Positions 36,986 to 49,185 of a stretch of DNA of 64,000 bases are shown here, in pieces. Source of the stretch: Ridgeia piscesae. Its lineage: Eukaryota > Annelida > Polychaeta > Sabellida > Siboglinidae. The stretch is from contig JAODUO010000076.1 in assembly GCA_025642075.2 (NCBI GenBank), forward strand, positions 271,001 through 335,000, read 5' to 3'. How positions within the stretch are numbered: position 1 is the first letter of the stretch; every line of letters begins with the position of its first letter. The notes beneath the pieces were generated by a model, which worked only from the letters and a program-made list of their open reading frames with translations, made no database searches and was not told the DNA's origin. The position numbers and the translations under genes were made by a program.

Positions 36986-38840
36986 CTGGAATTGAAGTAA
37001 ATAGCCAGCAATTGACAAGGACAATCACATCTACACATACGTACATACGCTCAATTGCACTTGCGTTCACATACACGCACGCACACACCCCTTACACGCA
37101 CACGCCACGCACACTCTCACACTAGCCGAGTAATCGGGCGTTGCTCTACGTACTATTTTGTAATATATGTGACGTCCCCAAGAACTCCTAGCCCAGAAGA
37201 ATGTCTAAGAAGTACAGCTCTACGAACCACCCCATTGGATCTTTTGTGTGTTTGCAAGTTTACGTGTGTGTATTTTATCACGTGACCTGCCCAACTTATC
37301 TGGGTTTTCACCAGGTTTTCGAATAGGCCTACATCACAACTTCCTAATCCAGTTGTTTTCTTAAACTTGCGCTGTCTGTTTTGTTTTGTTACACCAACGC
37401 TATTGTCTCAGATCATACAACCATGCCGGTAATCACGAGGCATTTCTGCATCATTGTTGTTCCTCGTCGAATTATTGCTCTTTTCTCTTTGGAAATGACC
37501 TATCCAAGTGACTAACAAGTGCGGTGTCCTTGTCTTGTCTGGATCTTGTGCATCTCCCTTCCTCTTTCATATTTCGACAATTAGTTATGTCCGCCACTTC
37601 CCCGGTATTTTATTTTGTATCATTGGTCTATTTAGCAGCTGCATTGTCCTGTTGACTCGAATCTCTCCCGAACCAGGAGCCATCTCCTCACCCATCGATC
37701 CATGTGCTCTCCCCTTCTTCACCACTTTCATCCTGATTAGCATTTATGTTTAACTGATATTACCTAACCCCGCTTTCCCCTCTACACAAGTCGATAACTC
37801 CATCTAATTGTTATTTTCTGTCTGGTTCAGTAGCTGTTTGTACTAACTTTCCCAGATATTCAGTTCTGCCTATTGTTCTGTCACTATATTAATGACATGT
37901 TGTTAAGCAACTGCAAACAATCAATAAAATGTGCCGAAAGGCTATAGATCATCTTAACGGTATGGTTATTTCACTGTCGAATGCGCGAATAGCGTCGACG
38001 TCGGCGGGACAGTGAAGTGTACTACTATGTCGCATGTCCACTCCACTCTCAATTCCGTCGGCAGAGTCGTCAGCGGTCGATCTCTTAAAGCTGTCATACA
38101 TGTATCTTTAAAACAAAACAGATATCGATCGCTCGCACGGTTGCTTCATTGTACGAACCATATGCCCGAACATCCACCATTCTTACAGTTACGATGGCGT
38201 CGCTGACGGGATGACATCATCTCATTGGAGATAATTTATTATGTAACCGCGTATATATTGCAGCATTAACCATTTTCGATATTCAAACGGCTATTACTAT
38301 AAAAAAACGGTCGTGCTGGGTACCCACTGCAGCTTATTTGTAGATATGATTATATATATGATATTAAAAGAGTAATCCACACTGAAAGTTTAAGAATTTG
38401 CAATGCTCAAAATATAATAATTCTAACGTAAGCAAAATTATTGTTGACATCCAGCGGTACGTTTGTAGGTAACCTTATCTTTACGGCGATATAAAAATAT
38501 TACATTATGCGGTGATAAGTTCAGGTAGGGCCCGAAACACCAACCCAGTTAGACTAAGACCCCTGCCATGTTAAGTGCCAGCGGTTTGTATTTCAACACT
38601 CGCTAAGCGTCGTAACAAACTTTGCATATAACATACAGAAAAACACGACCAAAATAGACAATGAACAGGATGATGGAGAATATTAATATATAATATGAAT
38701 GCAATACTATTTTAAAGTATGTATTTAAGATTGGGAGTCCTTTCACTTAGTTTTTAAAAGAAAGATATGAAATAGAGTTCAACACGGAAAACTTGTGAAA
38801 GCAATCTTTGATATACTGTTATTTCAGATGATAAAATTAC
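36986..38840. other. Intron between E4 and E5
   Basis: A CACGCA-rich stretch (37070-37120) and several short plus-strand ORFs; none shows a recognised domain. Otherwise featureless. Confidence 0.4.
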
Positions 38841-39056
38841 CTTGTTCTCGCATCAACGAAATTGTCACAGTTATCATTGAGTTTCCTGGATGCTGGAAAT
38901 ATCGTCTGCATACCATTCTCGTTAGTGAAGCATAGCATGTGAATGAGTTTATCATCACGGTATGTCGCCAGGAAGTTGTTAAGCTGTGGGAGAGTCGGCC
39001 ACCTTAGTTCGGTTACTTTGTGTTTCCATTGAGGAATGTCAAGGCACAAGTTGCTG
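38841..39056 (-). CDS. alpha-2/delta-like exon E4 (VWA_N)
   Basis: 216 bp with acceptor TTGACAG (or CAG three bases on) and donor AACAAG|GTAATT; phase 2 in, phase 2 out. The product includes PQWKHKVTELRWPTLPQLNN and GMQTIFPASRKL, ending DARTR. It matches the VWA_N end ('LNELNWTSALDEVF ... GLARYYPAS ... DLYDVR'). The split Arg codon AG|G joins E5 exactly at the RPWY motif. Confidence 0.88.
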
Positions 39057-39263
39057 CTGTCAACCTGTATTCATATGTATATATATATATGTTTTACTTG
39101 TCCTGTTTGCCATATGCTCGTTTATAAGAATTGTTTATATACTAGGGTTTTTTCTTACATTCATTTCTTAAAGAGTTTCATTCAAATGAGTTGACGTATG
39201 TAATAATTATATTACATACTAGTATACTAATACTATATATACTATACTACTATACATATATAA

Positions 39264-39307
<44 letters not shown>

Positions 39308-39588
39308 TATTATATTATTATTATAGAAGTGTTTATACAGTAGGGGTTATTCTTACATTCATTTCTTAGAGTGCCATTCAAATTGATGTATGATGTATCT
39401 ATAAGAAATAGCTGAAGTAGCCCACTTTGAAGTTGCCCTATTGGCTGTTGTTGGTTTTGAGTTAATTTGAGATGAAGATACATTTATCAGAGAGTGCCAG
39501 AAAATACCAATGCAAACGTAATTAGAAACCATACCCTAAAATGTAGTCGTAGTCATACAATGTTGCTGCGTACACATCAAGCCCAAGA
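39057..39588. other. Intronic sequence with (TA)n
   Basis: AT repeats occupy 39231-39320. A minus-strand frame after a TTTTAG at about 39541 is open and contains LINVSSSQINSKPTT; it might be the missing VWA_N exon but lacks a good donor. Confidence 0.3.
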
Positions 39589-39627
39589 CGCACGCGCACG
39601 CGCACGCGCACGCGCACGCCGCCACGC

Positions 39628-39666
<39 letters not shown>
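39589..39666. repeat. (CGCGCA)n and (CA)n microsatellite
   Basis: CGCGCA units (39589-39625) pass into CA units to 39666. Confidence 0.95.
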
Positions 39667-39669
<3 letters not shown>

Positions 39670-39723
39670 AAGCTAGCATCGCTGTTATGCACTTGCTAAA
39701 CAGTGGGTGGTTGTCCAGAATGG

Positions 39724-39830
39724 TTACATCAAGGATTCTATAGCTTCACAAAGATACGTAACTCCGCGCGATTTTGCCATAAATAGCGTGACATTACGTA
39801 AGTGGCGCCATCTAGTTTATAGCGTGCTTG
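39724..39830 (+). repeat. Dispersed repeat, plus copy
   Basis: Words TATAGCTTCACAAAGATACG and GCGCCATCTAGTTTATAGCG match, inverted, the block at 44257-44352. Confidence 0.6.
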
Positions 39831-40233
39831 GACACGATAGCAAAGGTTCAAATTACAGAGAACAAACATTACAATTTAAGACCATGTCAACATGTTGTAC
39901 ATATATGATGTTGTTTGAAGGAATACACAAGAATGTAAAAACTTGTATTAGTATGTATCCCCAAACACAATTATTGTGGTCACAACCATAATAATAAATC
40001 ACTAGATATGTAAATATTGCACACATCCTAAATGCTTAAATGAATACGAAAGAAAAAACAATATAAACAGAATTAGTTATACACGAATATTTATCCTGCC
40101 ATATAAATAATAATAATAATATATCCTGTTATATAACAAAACATTATTGACTTCATGCAGAAATTACATTATATTTCAACTATATTAGTATCTAGGTATG
40201 CCGCGAGTCGAAATGATAATGCGGTGGTGGTAA

Positions 40234-40411
40234 TTGTTTCGTACCGTGCGGCACTTGCCGGTATTTAAAATGGACTTGATGGAACTTGACCAATCACAGC
40301 GGCTGTACTATACGACACAGTTACGAAAGTCGGCTGTCGAGTGATTAAACTGTTTTTGGCACAATGTGAGTTGTCTCTGTATTATATTAGTTTTTGTTAT
40401 AAGACATAACA
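40234..40411 (+). repeat. 5' LTR of gypsy element 2
   Basis: 178 bp, TGTTTCG...ATAACA, closely matching 43460-43636. It is flanked on the left by GTAA (40230-40233) and followed by a primer-binding-like AATTGGCGACGAGGATGGG. Confidence 0.92.
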
Positions 40412-40539
40412 AATTGGCGACGAGGATGGGTTCCTGGTTGGTCACGGATCATGCAAGATTACTGTGAGTGCGGCTAGACAACGAATGTTGGAAAACAAAG
40501 TGACTTTGATGCGGTGTGGTTTTCTGCTTCGAAAGATAA

Positions 40540-41085
40540 GTTGAAAATGGGCGAAGAGGGCTGAAGTATAACCATGGTGCCGACTGGGAAGCTTATACGG
40601 AACACTTCGACTTTTACTTCCTTGCGAACGTAGTAACTGACGATCAAACCAAAAAGGCAATTTTATTGTCGAATGTGTCCACGGAGACATATCAGCTGCT
40701 CAAAGACTTGTTGGTACCAGTCACACCGAAAGACTCCGAGGTAACGTATTCGGTGATAGTGGACCGGTTGCAAAAACACACAAAGCCAGAGAAATCAGCA
40801 TTGGTTGCTCGATACGAGTTTGACAATCGATCGAGACAGGTTAGTGAATCTGTCAGCGATTACGTCGCAACGCTGAAGCATTTGGCAAATGAATGCAAAT
40901 TCAGTGACGTAACGCGATCCGAACGTTTGCGAGACCGTTTGGTATCTGGCATACGAGATGACAAGATGCTCAGAGATCTGTTGAGAGAGAAACTCGATGC
41001 TTTAACATTCAAACTTGCCGTGAGACGATGTCTGGCAATTGAACAAGCCAACCGAGGTCCAGGTCTTTCAAGAAGAGACTGGTAA
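40540..41085 (+). pseudogene. Gypsy element 2: gag relic
   Basis: The N-terminal part (HGADWEAYTEHFDFYFLAN, about 40575-40630) is in one frame and runs into 40666-41085, with RYEFDNRSRQVSESVSDYVA and LRDRLVSGIRDDKMLRDLL. This is the conserved gag core of metazoan gypsy elements. The frame ends LSRRDW before any zinc knuckle; the knuckle, the protease and the first part of RT are deleted. Confidence 0.85.
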
Positions 41086-41164
41086 GGAGACAAGAGAGCA
41101 CAAATTAGACAGCTGCAGTAGACAGCGTAGACAACAGAACAGTAAAGCGATGCCAAAAAACATT

Positions 41165-42110
41165 TGAATTGAAGAGATCTACGCAAATCTGAGTGGTGGT
41201 CAACAGTTCAGCGTAATTGATCTACCACAGGCGTACCTTCAGATGGAGGTTGAGCAACACACATCGCGGACTGCACCAGTATCAGCGATTACCGTATGGA
41301 GTGGCATCAGCACCAGCGGTATGGCAGAGAGCAATGTATCAAGTCATCATTGTCACAGGCAGAACTCGAGAAGAACATCTGAAAGCTCTTGACAAGGTAC
41401 TGGGACGACTAGAGGAACATGGACTAAAGGCCAACAGAGAGAAGTGCACATTTCTGCAGAACTCAGTTGAGTACTTGGGCCATGTCATCACTGCCGAGGG
41501 ACTACACCAGTCACCATAGAAAGTGCAAGCTATGGCAGGCTTGCCTAGTCCTCAGAACGTTGGACAGTTGAGATCGTTCTTGGGAATGGTGCAGTACTAA
41601 GCGCGTTTCTTACCAGACCTGGCTACACATCTTGCACCATTGCATAGACTTTTGCAGAAAGACGAACACTGGATCTGGAGCAAAGAGCAGGAGTGTGCGT
41701 TCAGAACCGTGAGAGAAATGCTGCTTCAGGATCGAGTCCTTACTCACTTCAACCCGGACTTGCCCGTGGTTGTGGCATGCGACAGTTCGTCGTATGGCCT
41801 GGGCGCCGTCTTATCATATCGGATGCCGGACGGAAGTGAAAGACCGGTAGCCTATGCATCGCGCTCACTAACACAAACGGAAAAGAAGTTTGCTCAAATC
41901 GAGAAGGAAGCTGTCGGACTCTACTGGGGTGTCAGAAAGTTTCAGCCGTACTTGGAGGGTCGTCGGTTCATACTGATCACAGATCACAAACCCCTGAAGT
42001 ATATCATGGACCCTGGAAAGGCAGTACCAGTCACAACAGCAGCACGACTGCAACGCTGGTGTCTCTTCCGTGGTACATTTGCGTCAGGTGACAGAAGACA
42101 AGCCTGATGA
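41165..42110 (+). pseudogene. Gypsy element 2: partial RT and RNase H
   Basis: RT resumes at IEEIYANLSGGQQFSVIDLP (about 41168), shifts, then reads YQRLPYGVASAPAVWQRAM. Next comes IIVTGRTREEHLKALDKVL with no YxDD box between: the catalytic box is deleted in frame at about 41345. RNase H follows at 41640-42107 with VVACDSSSYGLGAVLSY, YASRSLTQTEKKFAQIEKEA and ITDHKPL. The polymerase is therefore dead although RNase H is mostly readable. Confidence 0.88.
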
Positions 42111-43430
42111 GGTCGAAATGTTTCACATGACCGTTGATGAGACGTTACCAGTCACGGAAAGAGAGCTCAGAAGAGAAACACACAGAGACGCACTGCTTTC
42201 TCGTGTTGTACGACTGGTGGAGTCAGGTTGGGAAGGTGTCGTATCGCAACCGAACTTCGCACCTTACCTCAATCGCAAGTACGAACTGATAATGCATCAT
42301 GGTATTCTGATGTGGGGTAACAGAGTGATTGTTCCCACAAAACTTCGAGGCAGAGTGATGGAGACACTGCATGATGGACAGGAGGGTATGTCTGGTGGCC
42401 CCGAATGGATGAAGACATCGAAGACGTGACAAAGAGATGTGAAGGATGTCAAGGTGTCGCAAACAATCCGGAACAAGCTCCGCTGCACAGATGGGAATAC
42501 CCAGCGTACCCATGGCAACGACTGCATATCGATTTTGCAGGACCATTTCAAGGAAAAAATTCTTGGTCGTAGTGGACGCACACACCAAATGGCCTGACAT
42601 TTTTGAGATGCAGAACACAACTGCAGCAGAAACTGTAGCTACTCTGCGATCCTTATTTGCAAGAATGGGTCTGCCATAGCAGGTTGTGTCAGACAATGGA
42701 CCTCAGTTCGTGTCTGGAGCATTCAAACATTTCACAGAAATGAATGGTATCCGACACGTGACTGGCGCTCCGTATCATCCATCCACCAACGGCTTAGCGG
42801 AACGCATGGTTCAAAGTTCCAAGAACGCTGTCAAAGCTGACAGATCGGATCGATCTATCCAACACAAGCTCGACAGATTTCTGTTTGCATATCGCACAGC
42901 ACCACATGCTACAACAGAACACAGTCCAGCTCAATTGATGTTTGGTAGAAATCTGGTTGGATCTTCTGAAGCCGAACATCAAACGAGTAATTGATCGGAC
43001 ACTTCTGAAAAATGAGAAAGGAACTCTGGTTTCTTTTCAGAATGGAGAGAAGGTCATAGTTCGACGCTATCACAGAGGACCGAAATGGCTAAAAGGAGAA
43101 GTGTTGGAGCGAATTGGTCCAGTACTGTACAAGGTTCTCGTAGACGGGGCTACGTGGCGGCTCAGATGCGACGATCCGAGGGTGTAGAGTACAGGAACTA
43201 TGACTACTCGTCAACGCAAGCACCGAGCGAAACGGCAGGGCCGTCGTCCGAGCCGAGCGAGGCCGCGGTTCCACCCGTGACAAGTGAACCAGCGGAATTG
43301 ACGGAAGAGCACGGGCGAGACGTGTCACCAGTAGCGGGTGATCGTGTTGTAGCTTCCGGGGTAAAGACAACTCGTTCGGGCCGGGTGTCCCGAGTTCCCG
43401 TTACGCTAGAGGACTATATGTACTAGACAC
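42111..43430 (+). pseudogene. Gypsy element 2: integrase and GPY/F tail
   Basis: A readable linker (42070-42429) is followed by a damaged HHCC finger (RCEGCQGVANNPEQAP near 42440). The core has HIDFAGPF (42525), VVSDNGPQF (42685) and NGLAERM (42795), so the DDE triad positions are present across a frameshift and a stop. A GPY/F module (RGPKWLKGEVLERIGPVLYK) lies near 43075-43130. A C-terminal tail ends VTLEDYMY at 43424. Confidence 0.87.
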
Positions 43431-43459
43431 ACTCGGACACAAAGAAAAAAGGGGGGACG

Positions 43460-43636
43460 TGTTAGGTACCGTGCGGCACTTGCCGGTATTTTAAATGGAC
43501 TTGATGGGACTTGACCTATCACAGCAGCTGTACTATACGGCACAGTTACGAAAGTTGGTTGTTGAATGATTAAACTGGTTTTGGCACAATGTGTGTAGTC
43601 TCTGTATTATATTCGTTTTTGTTAAAAGACATAACA
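43460..43636 (+). repeat. 3' LTR of gypsy element 2
   Basis: 177 bp, preceded by the polypurine tract AAAGAAAAAAGGGGGGA (43441-43457) and followed by GTAA (43637-43640), which equals the left flank. This gives a clean 4 bp target duplication. Confidence 0.92.
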
Positions 43637-44256
43637 GTAATAATTTTTCTTTTAAATGCCAAGTTTTACCACATTGCCATACGAGAGTGAATTCCACATA
43701 ACAAGTGGACAAGGAAGCCTTTGGCATATTGAGAATCCAACCAATATTATCTACGTATATTCCGCCCTTCTGAGTTATTTGTAGATGTTTTTAAACATGC
43801 CACACTCCCCATAGGTATAAGGACCATTGCGACACGGGGGGCCAGTGAATATTTCGTGTAATATAAGTAGTTTTTGAAAATGTATATTCACAAAACTCAT
43901 TTTACACCTTTGTCAATCAGATTGTTTGTGTAGATACCAAAGGTACCTGCTTAACGCAATCTATGTTACATATGGTGGTGATTACAAACGATATCCATAA
44001 GTGTTCGACTCGCGAGCGTATTCGACTGGCGTTTCATTGAATATACGGTTGGCCTTTTTTCATGTTTTCACAGGGGAAAGTGTCGATTACTTTACTTTGA
44101 CATACACATTTCTTTAACAGATCCAATATTTACCTTCTCTCTTCAACCGGGAAGCGGTGGAAAACCATTTCGGACATTTTGTGCGACTGTTGTTGCAGGG
44201 TGCAGCACACAATTGGCCATTCGACATCCAACGTCGAGCACACGCCGTCGTCTGCA

Positions 44257-44352
44257 GGACGCTTAAAACTAGATGGCGCTAGTGGTTGTGGCGACACACG
44301 TTATCGCAAGGAGTTGCGTATCTTTGTTAAGCTATAAGATCTTTGGATACAT
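44257..44352 (-). repeat. Dispersed repeat, minus copy
   Basis: The inverted partner of 39724-39830; it ends about 10 bp before the E3 donor. Confidence 0.6.
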
Positions 44353-44363
44353 CGTAGACTTAC

Positions 44364-44525
44364 GTAACGTCGGATAAGGGCGTTCCATTTCATGCTAGGT
44401 GCGTGTAGTTTACAGCAAGGTATCCAAGGTACTGGCGCATCGTCGTAGCTAGCGGCGAAGGTATCACGCAGTTTCTTTAACTGTTTCGACCGTTCGGTGA
44501 TATGATCACTAACAGTCATCGTAAC
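44364..44525 (-). CDS. alpha-2/delta-like exon E3 (N-terminal helix)
   Basis: 162 bp with acceptor TTTATAG and a strong donor TAC|GTAAGT; phase 0 in and out. The product MTVSDHITERSKQLKKLRDTF, then WIPCCKLHAPSMKWNALIRRY, fits the helical segment '[23 protein letters not shown]' of alpha-2/delta proteins. The next exon (start of VWA_N) was not found; its length must be 2 mod 3. Confidence 0.72.
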
Positions 44526-46186
44526 CTATAAACGTAAACGTTCGTCGGTAAGACATTTTAAATAAAGTATTAGTTTCCAGATAATAATTTTTTTTGTTGA
44601 CAATGTAGCCATTGACTGTCTGCATTTTTAACATATGTAGTATATTTCTATTCTACTGTTAGGTGGGAAGAACCGCCCGGAGAAACAACATTAAGCGCAG
44701 AATGAAGGATTTTAGGGAGAGCGTTAAGGGGAAAGGGGGTTTAAAAAGTCGACAACAAATCGACGAGAGGGGGTGGGTACGTGGAGTGTGTGGTGTGTGT
44801 GTGTGTGTGTGCGTGTGCGTGTGCGTGCGCGTGTGCGTGTGGGTGTGTGTGTGTGTGCGTGCGTGTGTGGGTGTGCACCCGCGCATATAAATAAATGCAA
44901 TCAAATCTCGGGAAAGGCGGGTTTTAGTCGTTTTAGTATCAAGAAAGTATCTCCCAACAGTTTGAATTCCCTGCTAAAAGTATATTCGCTGCATCAGTTA
45001 CATACTTAAATTATTAAGGATATAGGCGCTATAGAAGTTTTACAATTATTAATTATTACTTGCAAATAGTTGCGTTATGTGTATTGTATTATTCAGTACT
45101 GAGAACATAGTTATCGGTGGTCCCGGTGCAATCTTGACCTAAATCAGAGTGGGGAGCAAAAAAATGCACGTGGATATGAGAACATGAGGGGGGGAATTGT
45201 TATGATAGTTTTCTACTAATTTGATTATTTTAAAAAACAGCTGATATTTGTCAAGCTGAAAATGTGTGTTGTGTTAATTTAGCAAATTGCCTTTTTAAGA
45301 AATAATATTGTGATACACTCACCCTCTAAAATTGCTGACTCTTGAAAATCACCACGTTCCCCACCCAATAATTTCACAATGATTGGGAGTACACAGTTAC
45401 TTTTCTTCACAAATATACCTTGGTGTATATATTCAATCTACACAATAGAAGGAAATCACCATACTTTCTTGGCAACGTTTTATTAGCTTCAAAATATTGT
45501 TGTCAAACGTTTGTTCCTTTTTACACAGAAAATACAATTCATTTGGTCTTCAAATAATGAAGAGCAAAATCTTTCTGGCAGTTGTTATCATTTAAACAGA
45601 ATAACATTGGGATTTCCATTCAAAAAATTTCATGTTTAGAAAATTAAAACGTTTTTGTGACTGGCTCATATGCATGTAATATGATTTTCTGGATATCAAT
45701 AATACATTCATATTTGCATGTATCGTAGCTACATGCTTTTCCTGTATCTGTATGTATCTTGCGACGTGCTTACAATTACTGACATAAATGCAGACACATT
45801 AACATGGAAAATGCTATCTACAGAAAGGCACGGGTCTTCTTATATCTTCTATATATATACACATATATATATATATATATAAAAGAAATTATATAAATAT
45901 ATAATTATATATATATATAATTATATATATAATTATATATTATAATTATATAATATATAATATATATATATATATATATAAAAAAACATGGTAGAAAAGA
46001 TATCCGTGTATTATGTATGCAAGCAAGTGTATGTGCGCGCATGGGGTGTATGCATGTATAATATATGCAGCAATGTATAACAATATCATGTCGTTTTATT
46101 TTCTCTCTTACATTTAGGTGGAGTTGACTAAATCAGCTTTTTGGATGTGATCCGTAAAAGGTAGTTATCTTACATGGATTACTAAC
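44526..46186. other. Intron between E2 and E3
   Basis: An imperfect (GT)n tract at 44786-44880 and AT-rich palindromic repeats at 45847-45980. No coding feature is recognised. Confidence 0.6.
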
Positions 46187-46252
46187 CGTTTTGTAAAACT
46201 CCTTTGCGTAGTTGGGCATCAGTTGCACTTCATAATGTTTGTAAATGAATGA
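46187..46252 (-). CDS. alpha-2/delta-like exon E2
   Basis: 66 bp with acceptor TTTTCCAG and donor ACG|GTTAGT, phase 0 on both sides. The product is 22 residues (SFIYKHYEVQLMPNYAKEF plus YKT), in the place of 'LVDIYEKYQDLYTVEP'. It joins E1 and E3 in frame. It is short, so support comes mainly from phase and position. Confidence 0.68.
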
Positions 46253-46412
46253 CTGGAAAACAACAACAAATCAATTATATTTTAAAGATAATAGTAACCT
46301 AGAACATTGACATTATGACATCATTACTGACTAATAGGGTACGATTAAAATCACATACGTATTTATATTTATACTAATTCAATTCTGGCGTAAATGTGAC
46401 GTTAATATAAAA

Positions 46413-46640
46413 TCAGGGCTCGACAAAGCCACTGGCCCGATGCGCGTTTTGAAGCTGTCAAACCAGTTCGGACCACCAGTTTTCACGTTCTACTGGCCCG
46501 ACGGACCACTGGTTTCAATCCGACTGAGCATCGCCGACGTTTTCTTAGCTCGGACATGTGGGTCATTCCACGTCAACTCAACCAGAGGTCCGCGTGTGAC
46601 CATCTTCAATTTTCAGGAAATTACACTCATACGTGCAACT
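46413..46640 (+). repeat. Probable short mobile repeat with CACTGGCCCG words
   Basis: The block starts AGGGCTCGACAAAGCCACTG and repeats ACTGGCCCGA twice within 70 bp, with ACCACTGGT following. It looks like a miniature element, but its ends are not defined. The open frame across it is not recognised. Confidence 0.35.
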
Positions 46641-46729
46641 GATTAAATGATGACGGCATGCATCATTTCAGTGCAAAATTCCAATTAGTTATAATGTTAT
46701 GATTGATTGAATAGAGAACTTTTTGGCAC

Positions 46730-47790
46730 CTTGTTTTTATTATTTTAGAATGGTAATAACCTTCTTAATTTCGAAACTATTAAGCTCCAAATTGCTATGT
46801 AACCTACTTCAAACATGGATAGCTCGATTCTGAACTTGATATTTATACGATAGTTTCAGAGTCACAAACACCCAAAGTTGGGCGTTTATTCACTCCAGAA
46901 TTATATTTCCCATGTTTTGGGGTATGGCTACAACCTGATCATTCATCCCATTCCATGACTATTAACTAATTTGAAGTATGTACTTGTAGGTGCTTCTCTG
47001 AAAGAATCAAGCATAATATTAACGTGTGGCTGAGGTCTAAATATAACAAGAAAATAAAAATATTAAAACATGCCCTCATATCAAAGGTGATTTAGCCATG
47101 TGAGCAATTCAGTAGCAACATGAGCTTTTAATATGATTAACATACACATACAATCTGTATATTTGTCAACATTAACCTTGTGGTCTCAATTAATTCATCT
47201 TCAAATCAGTTTGATTTTTATACCCCGTTTTCACCTTTGCGATTGCAATAAATAATTTGTACGACTTTGGCATGCTCATAACTTTTGTCACTCTGAAGTT
47301 ATTACACGTCCTACAATTTGCTATATACTCTAATTTGGAAAACTGGTTTATGAATTAATGTTTCCTATTTATGTAATAGTTTCGGAGAGTCATAGACACC
47401 AACATTTGAGCGGCCATTCAATCAGGAATTATATGTTTCAAGTGTTGGGGTGATTAAAACTTGAGCATTCACCACATACACTAAGTGTTACCTGATTTGA
47501 AGTTTTTATCTACAGCTGCTTCTCCAATAGAAACCTTAAAGTGTGCCTGAAGTCAAAATATGACAAGAAAATGTTAACGAGTACGCTCATTCCAAACGTG
47601 AATTGGCCATGTGGGCAATTGCATAGTATCTTAACCTTTTCACATACATGTATTACTTGTAAATTTGCCATGTTTAACTTGTGGTCTCAATTCGTTCAAT
47701 TTCAAATAATATTGCGTTTGTTGTGCTCGAGAACAAATTATAATAAATTGCAAATTGCTAAATAATTATATTTGAATCACAGTTTCATAT
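46730..47790 (+). repeat. Diverged tandem duplication, unit about 0.5 kb
   Basis: Blocks shared between the two halves: TAGTTTC plus GAGTCA (46851 and 47377), AGGAATTATAT-type words (46897 and 47426), GCCATGTG (47094 and 47606), and TTGTGGTCTCAATT (47178 and 47679). The offset changes from 526 to 501 bp because of indels. Confidence 0.65.
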
Positions 47791-47851
47791 TGCATTACAA
47801 TTAATAAATGTTAACCACATTCATATATATATTTGATCTATTTACACCCAC

Positions 47852-48036
47852 AATATAGAAATACATTGTTGTTTCATTTATCATAATTACAAATACTGCA
47901 TCATATTTCACTACATAAAGACAATATATATGCAGCTGCAATACAAAAAAATTCTGCCCTCTATTGTCTTTATGTAGTGAAATATGATGCAGTATTTGTA
48001 ATTATGATAAATGAAACAACAATGTATTTCTATATT
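47852..48036. repeat. Perfect 75 bp inverted repeat with 35 bp loop
   Basis: Arms 47852-47926 and 47962-48036 are exact reverse complements with no mismatch. The loop is 47927-47961. Similarity continues imperfectly about 15-20 bp outside the arms. It lies in the intron between E1 and E2. Confidence 0.98.
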
Positions 48037-48802
48037 TTGGGTTTAAAATACATCTAAGTTAGGCCTGGAAATTGTGGCGATTTAGACGGGCAGATTACGT
48101 GAGTACTTTGATACTTATTAATTGGATACTAATGTTGTATGTTTATTGTTTGATATATAGGTATGATTTACTTGTAATGGGTGCTACTGCTATATTACGC
48201 AAGACAGTAGCTAATGCAGCGAGCTGATACCAACGTGCGCTTACGCAAAATTGTACGGGTCGGGTGCGGCAACCAGCCGAAGGTGGTGTGTACGGGGTAC
48301 GGGGTGCGGTGAACAGCCGAACTTGTGTGTGAGAGAGTCATTTGAAGTCGAAAGCAGGCGACAGCAGCAACGGCTTGCTTGCCAGTCGATAACATTTCAA
48401 TTAAGTTGGGGTAACTAGCCCCACCCCAGGCGACGCTGGAACCAATGCAACGACGCAGAAGGCATCCAGTGAAGTGTTGGCCAGGAAAACAAGCGCGGGC
48501 AAAGCGGCGGCCAAGCGAGGCGTCGGTAGCGCGGACAAAGGTCGAGCAGCGACAAGCCAGCAGAGAGTGATGAACTATCACTGAAATGAGTCGCATATTC
48601 TGATCTTAACCTTATGCGACAAACTGCGCGCAAAGCTATGTTGTCAGATGACAAACTGACGGGTTGAGAACCATTAGTGACGATAATTCACGGGAGACCT
48701 GTATTAGCGATATTGTGTTATGTTATATTACTAAGTAATTTAGTTGTATTAAATCGTTATATATTCATGGTTTATTAGTTGTGATTTATTATTATCATCC
48801 CC
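48037..48802 (+). repeat. Probable 5' LTR/leader of the Gmr1-like element
   Basis: A GC-rich segment (48230-48560) and an AT-rich segment lead to CCCCTTGGTGACAAGTATGG at about 48799, with a primer-binding-like TGGTGAC. The 3' LTR is not present, so the LTR cannot be bounded. The minus-strand ORF across it is not taken as a gene. Confidence 0.45.
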
Positions 48803-49073
48803 TTGGTGACAAGTATGGGGCTCGACCGGGATAGAATTATGATGATTACAATTTGCAACTAATATAAGTTACTGTATGGTTGTAATGATTGTAATAATTG
48901 AATTAGGCATCATGATTGGTGAATGTATCGATGAAGCACAAGCTGAGACGATGATCTTAATACCGGATACTCGTAGAAACGGTTGGGTGTTGTTAAGGCA
49001 CTGCGCGTATGCACAGAGGTAAGCGCAGGATAAACTGGTTTACAACGATAAGATGTATTAACAACACAAACTG

Positions 49074-49185
49074 TGTGTGTGTGTGTGTGTGTGTGTCGTG
49101 CGTGTGTGTGTGTGTGTGTGTGTGTGCGCGGGTGCGCGTGCGTGCGTGCGTGCGTGCGTGCGTGTGTGTAGTGTAGTGTAGTGTA
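49074..49185. repeat. (GT)n/(GCGT)n and GTAGT microsatellite
   Basis: GT units, then GCGT units, then three GTGTA units, inside the leader of the Gmr1-like element. Confidence 0.95.

Noticed and set aside
39390..39545. Open minus-strand frame after TTTTAG with LINVSSSQINSKPTT as the missing VWA_N exon
   Set aside because: Phase at the acceptor fits E3, but the only phase-correct donor is poor and the similarity is weak.
43640..43760. Minus-strand frame MPKASLSTCYVEFTLVWQC as an exon next to gypsy element 2
   Set aside because: It runs into the LTR, and no VWA_N motif is visible.
48195..48654. 133- and 79-codon minus-strand ORFs
   Set aside because: They lie antisense in the GC-rich leader of the Gmr1-like element and show no domain.
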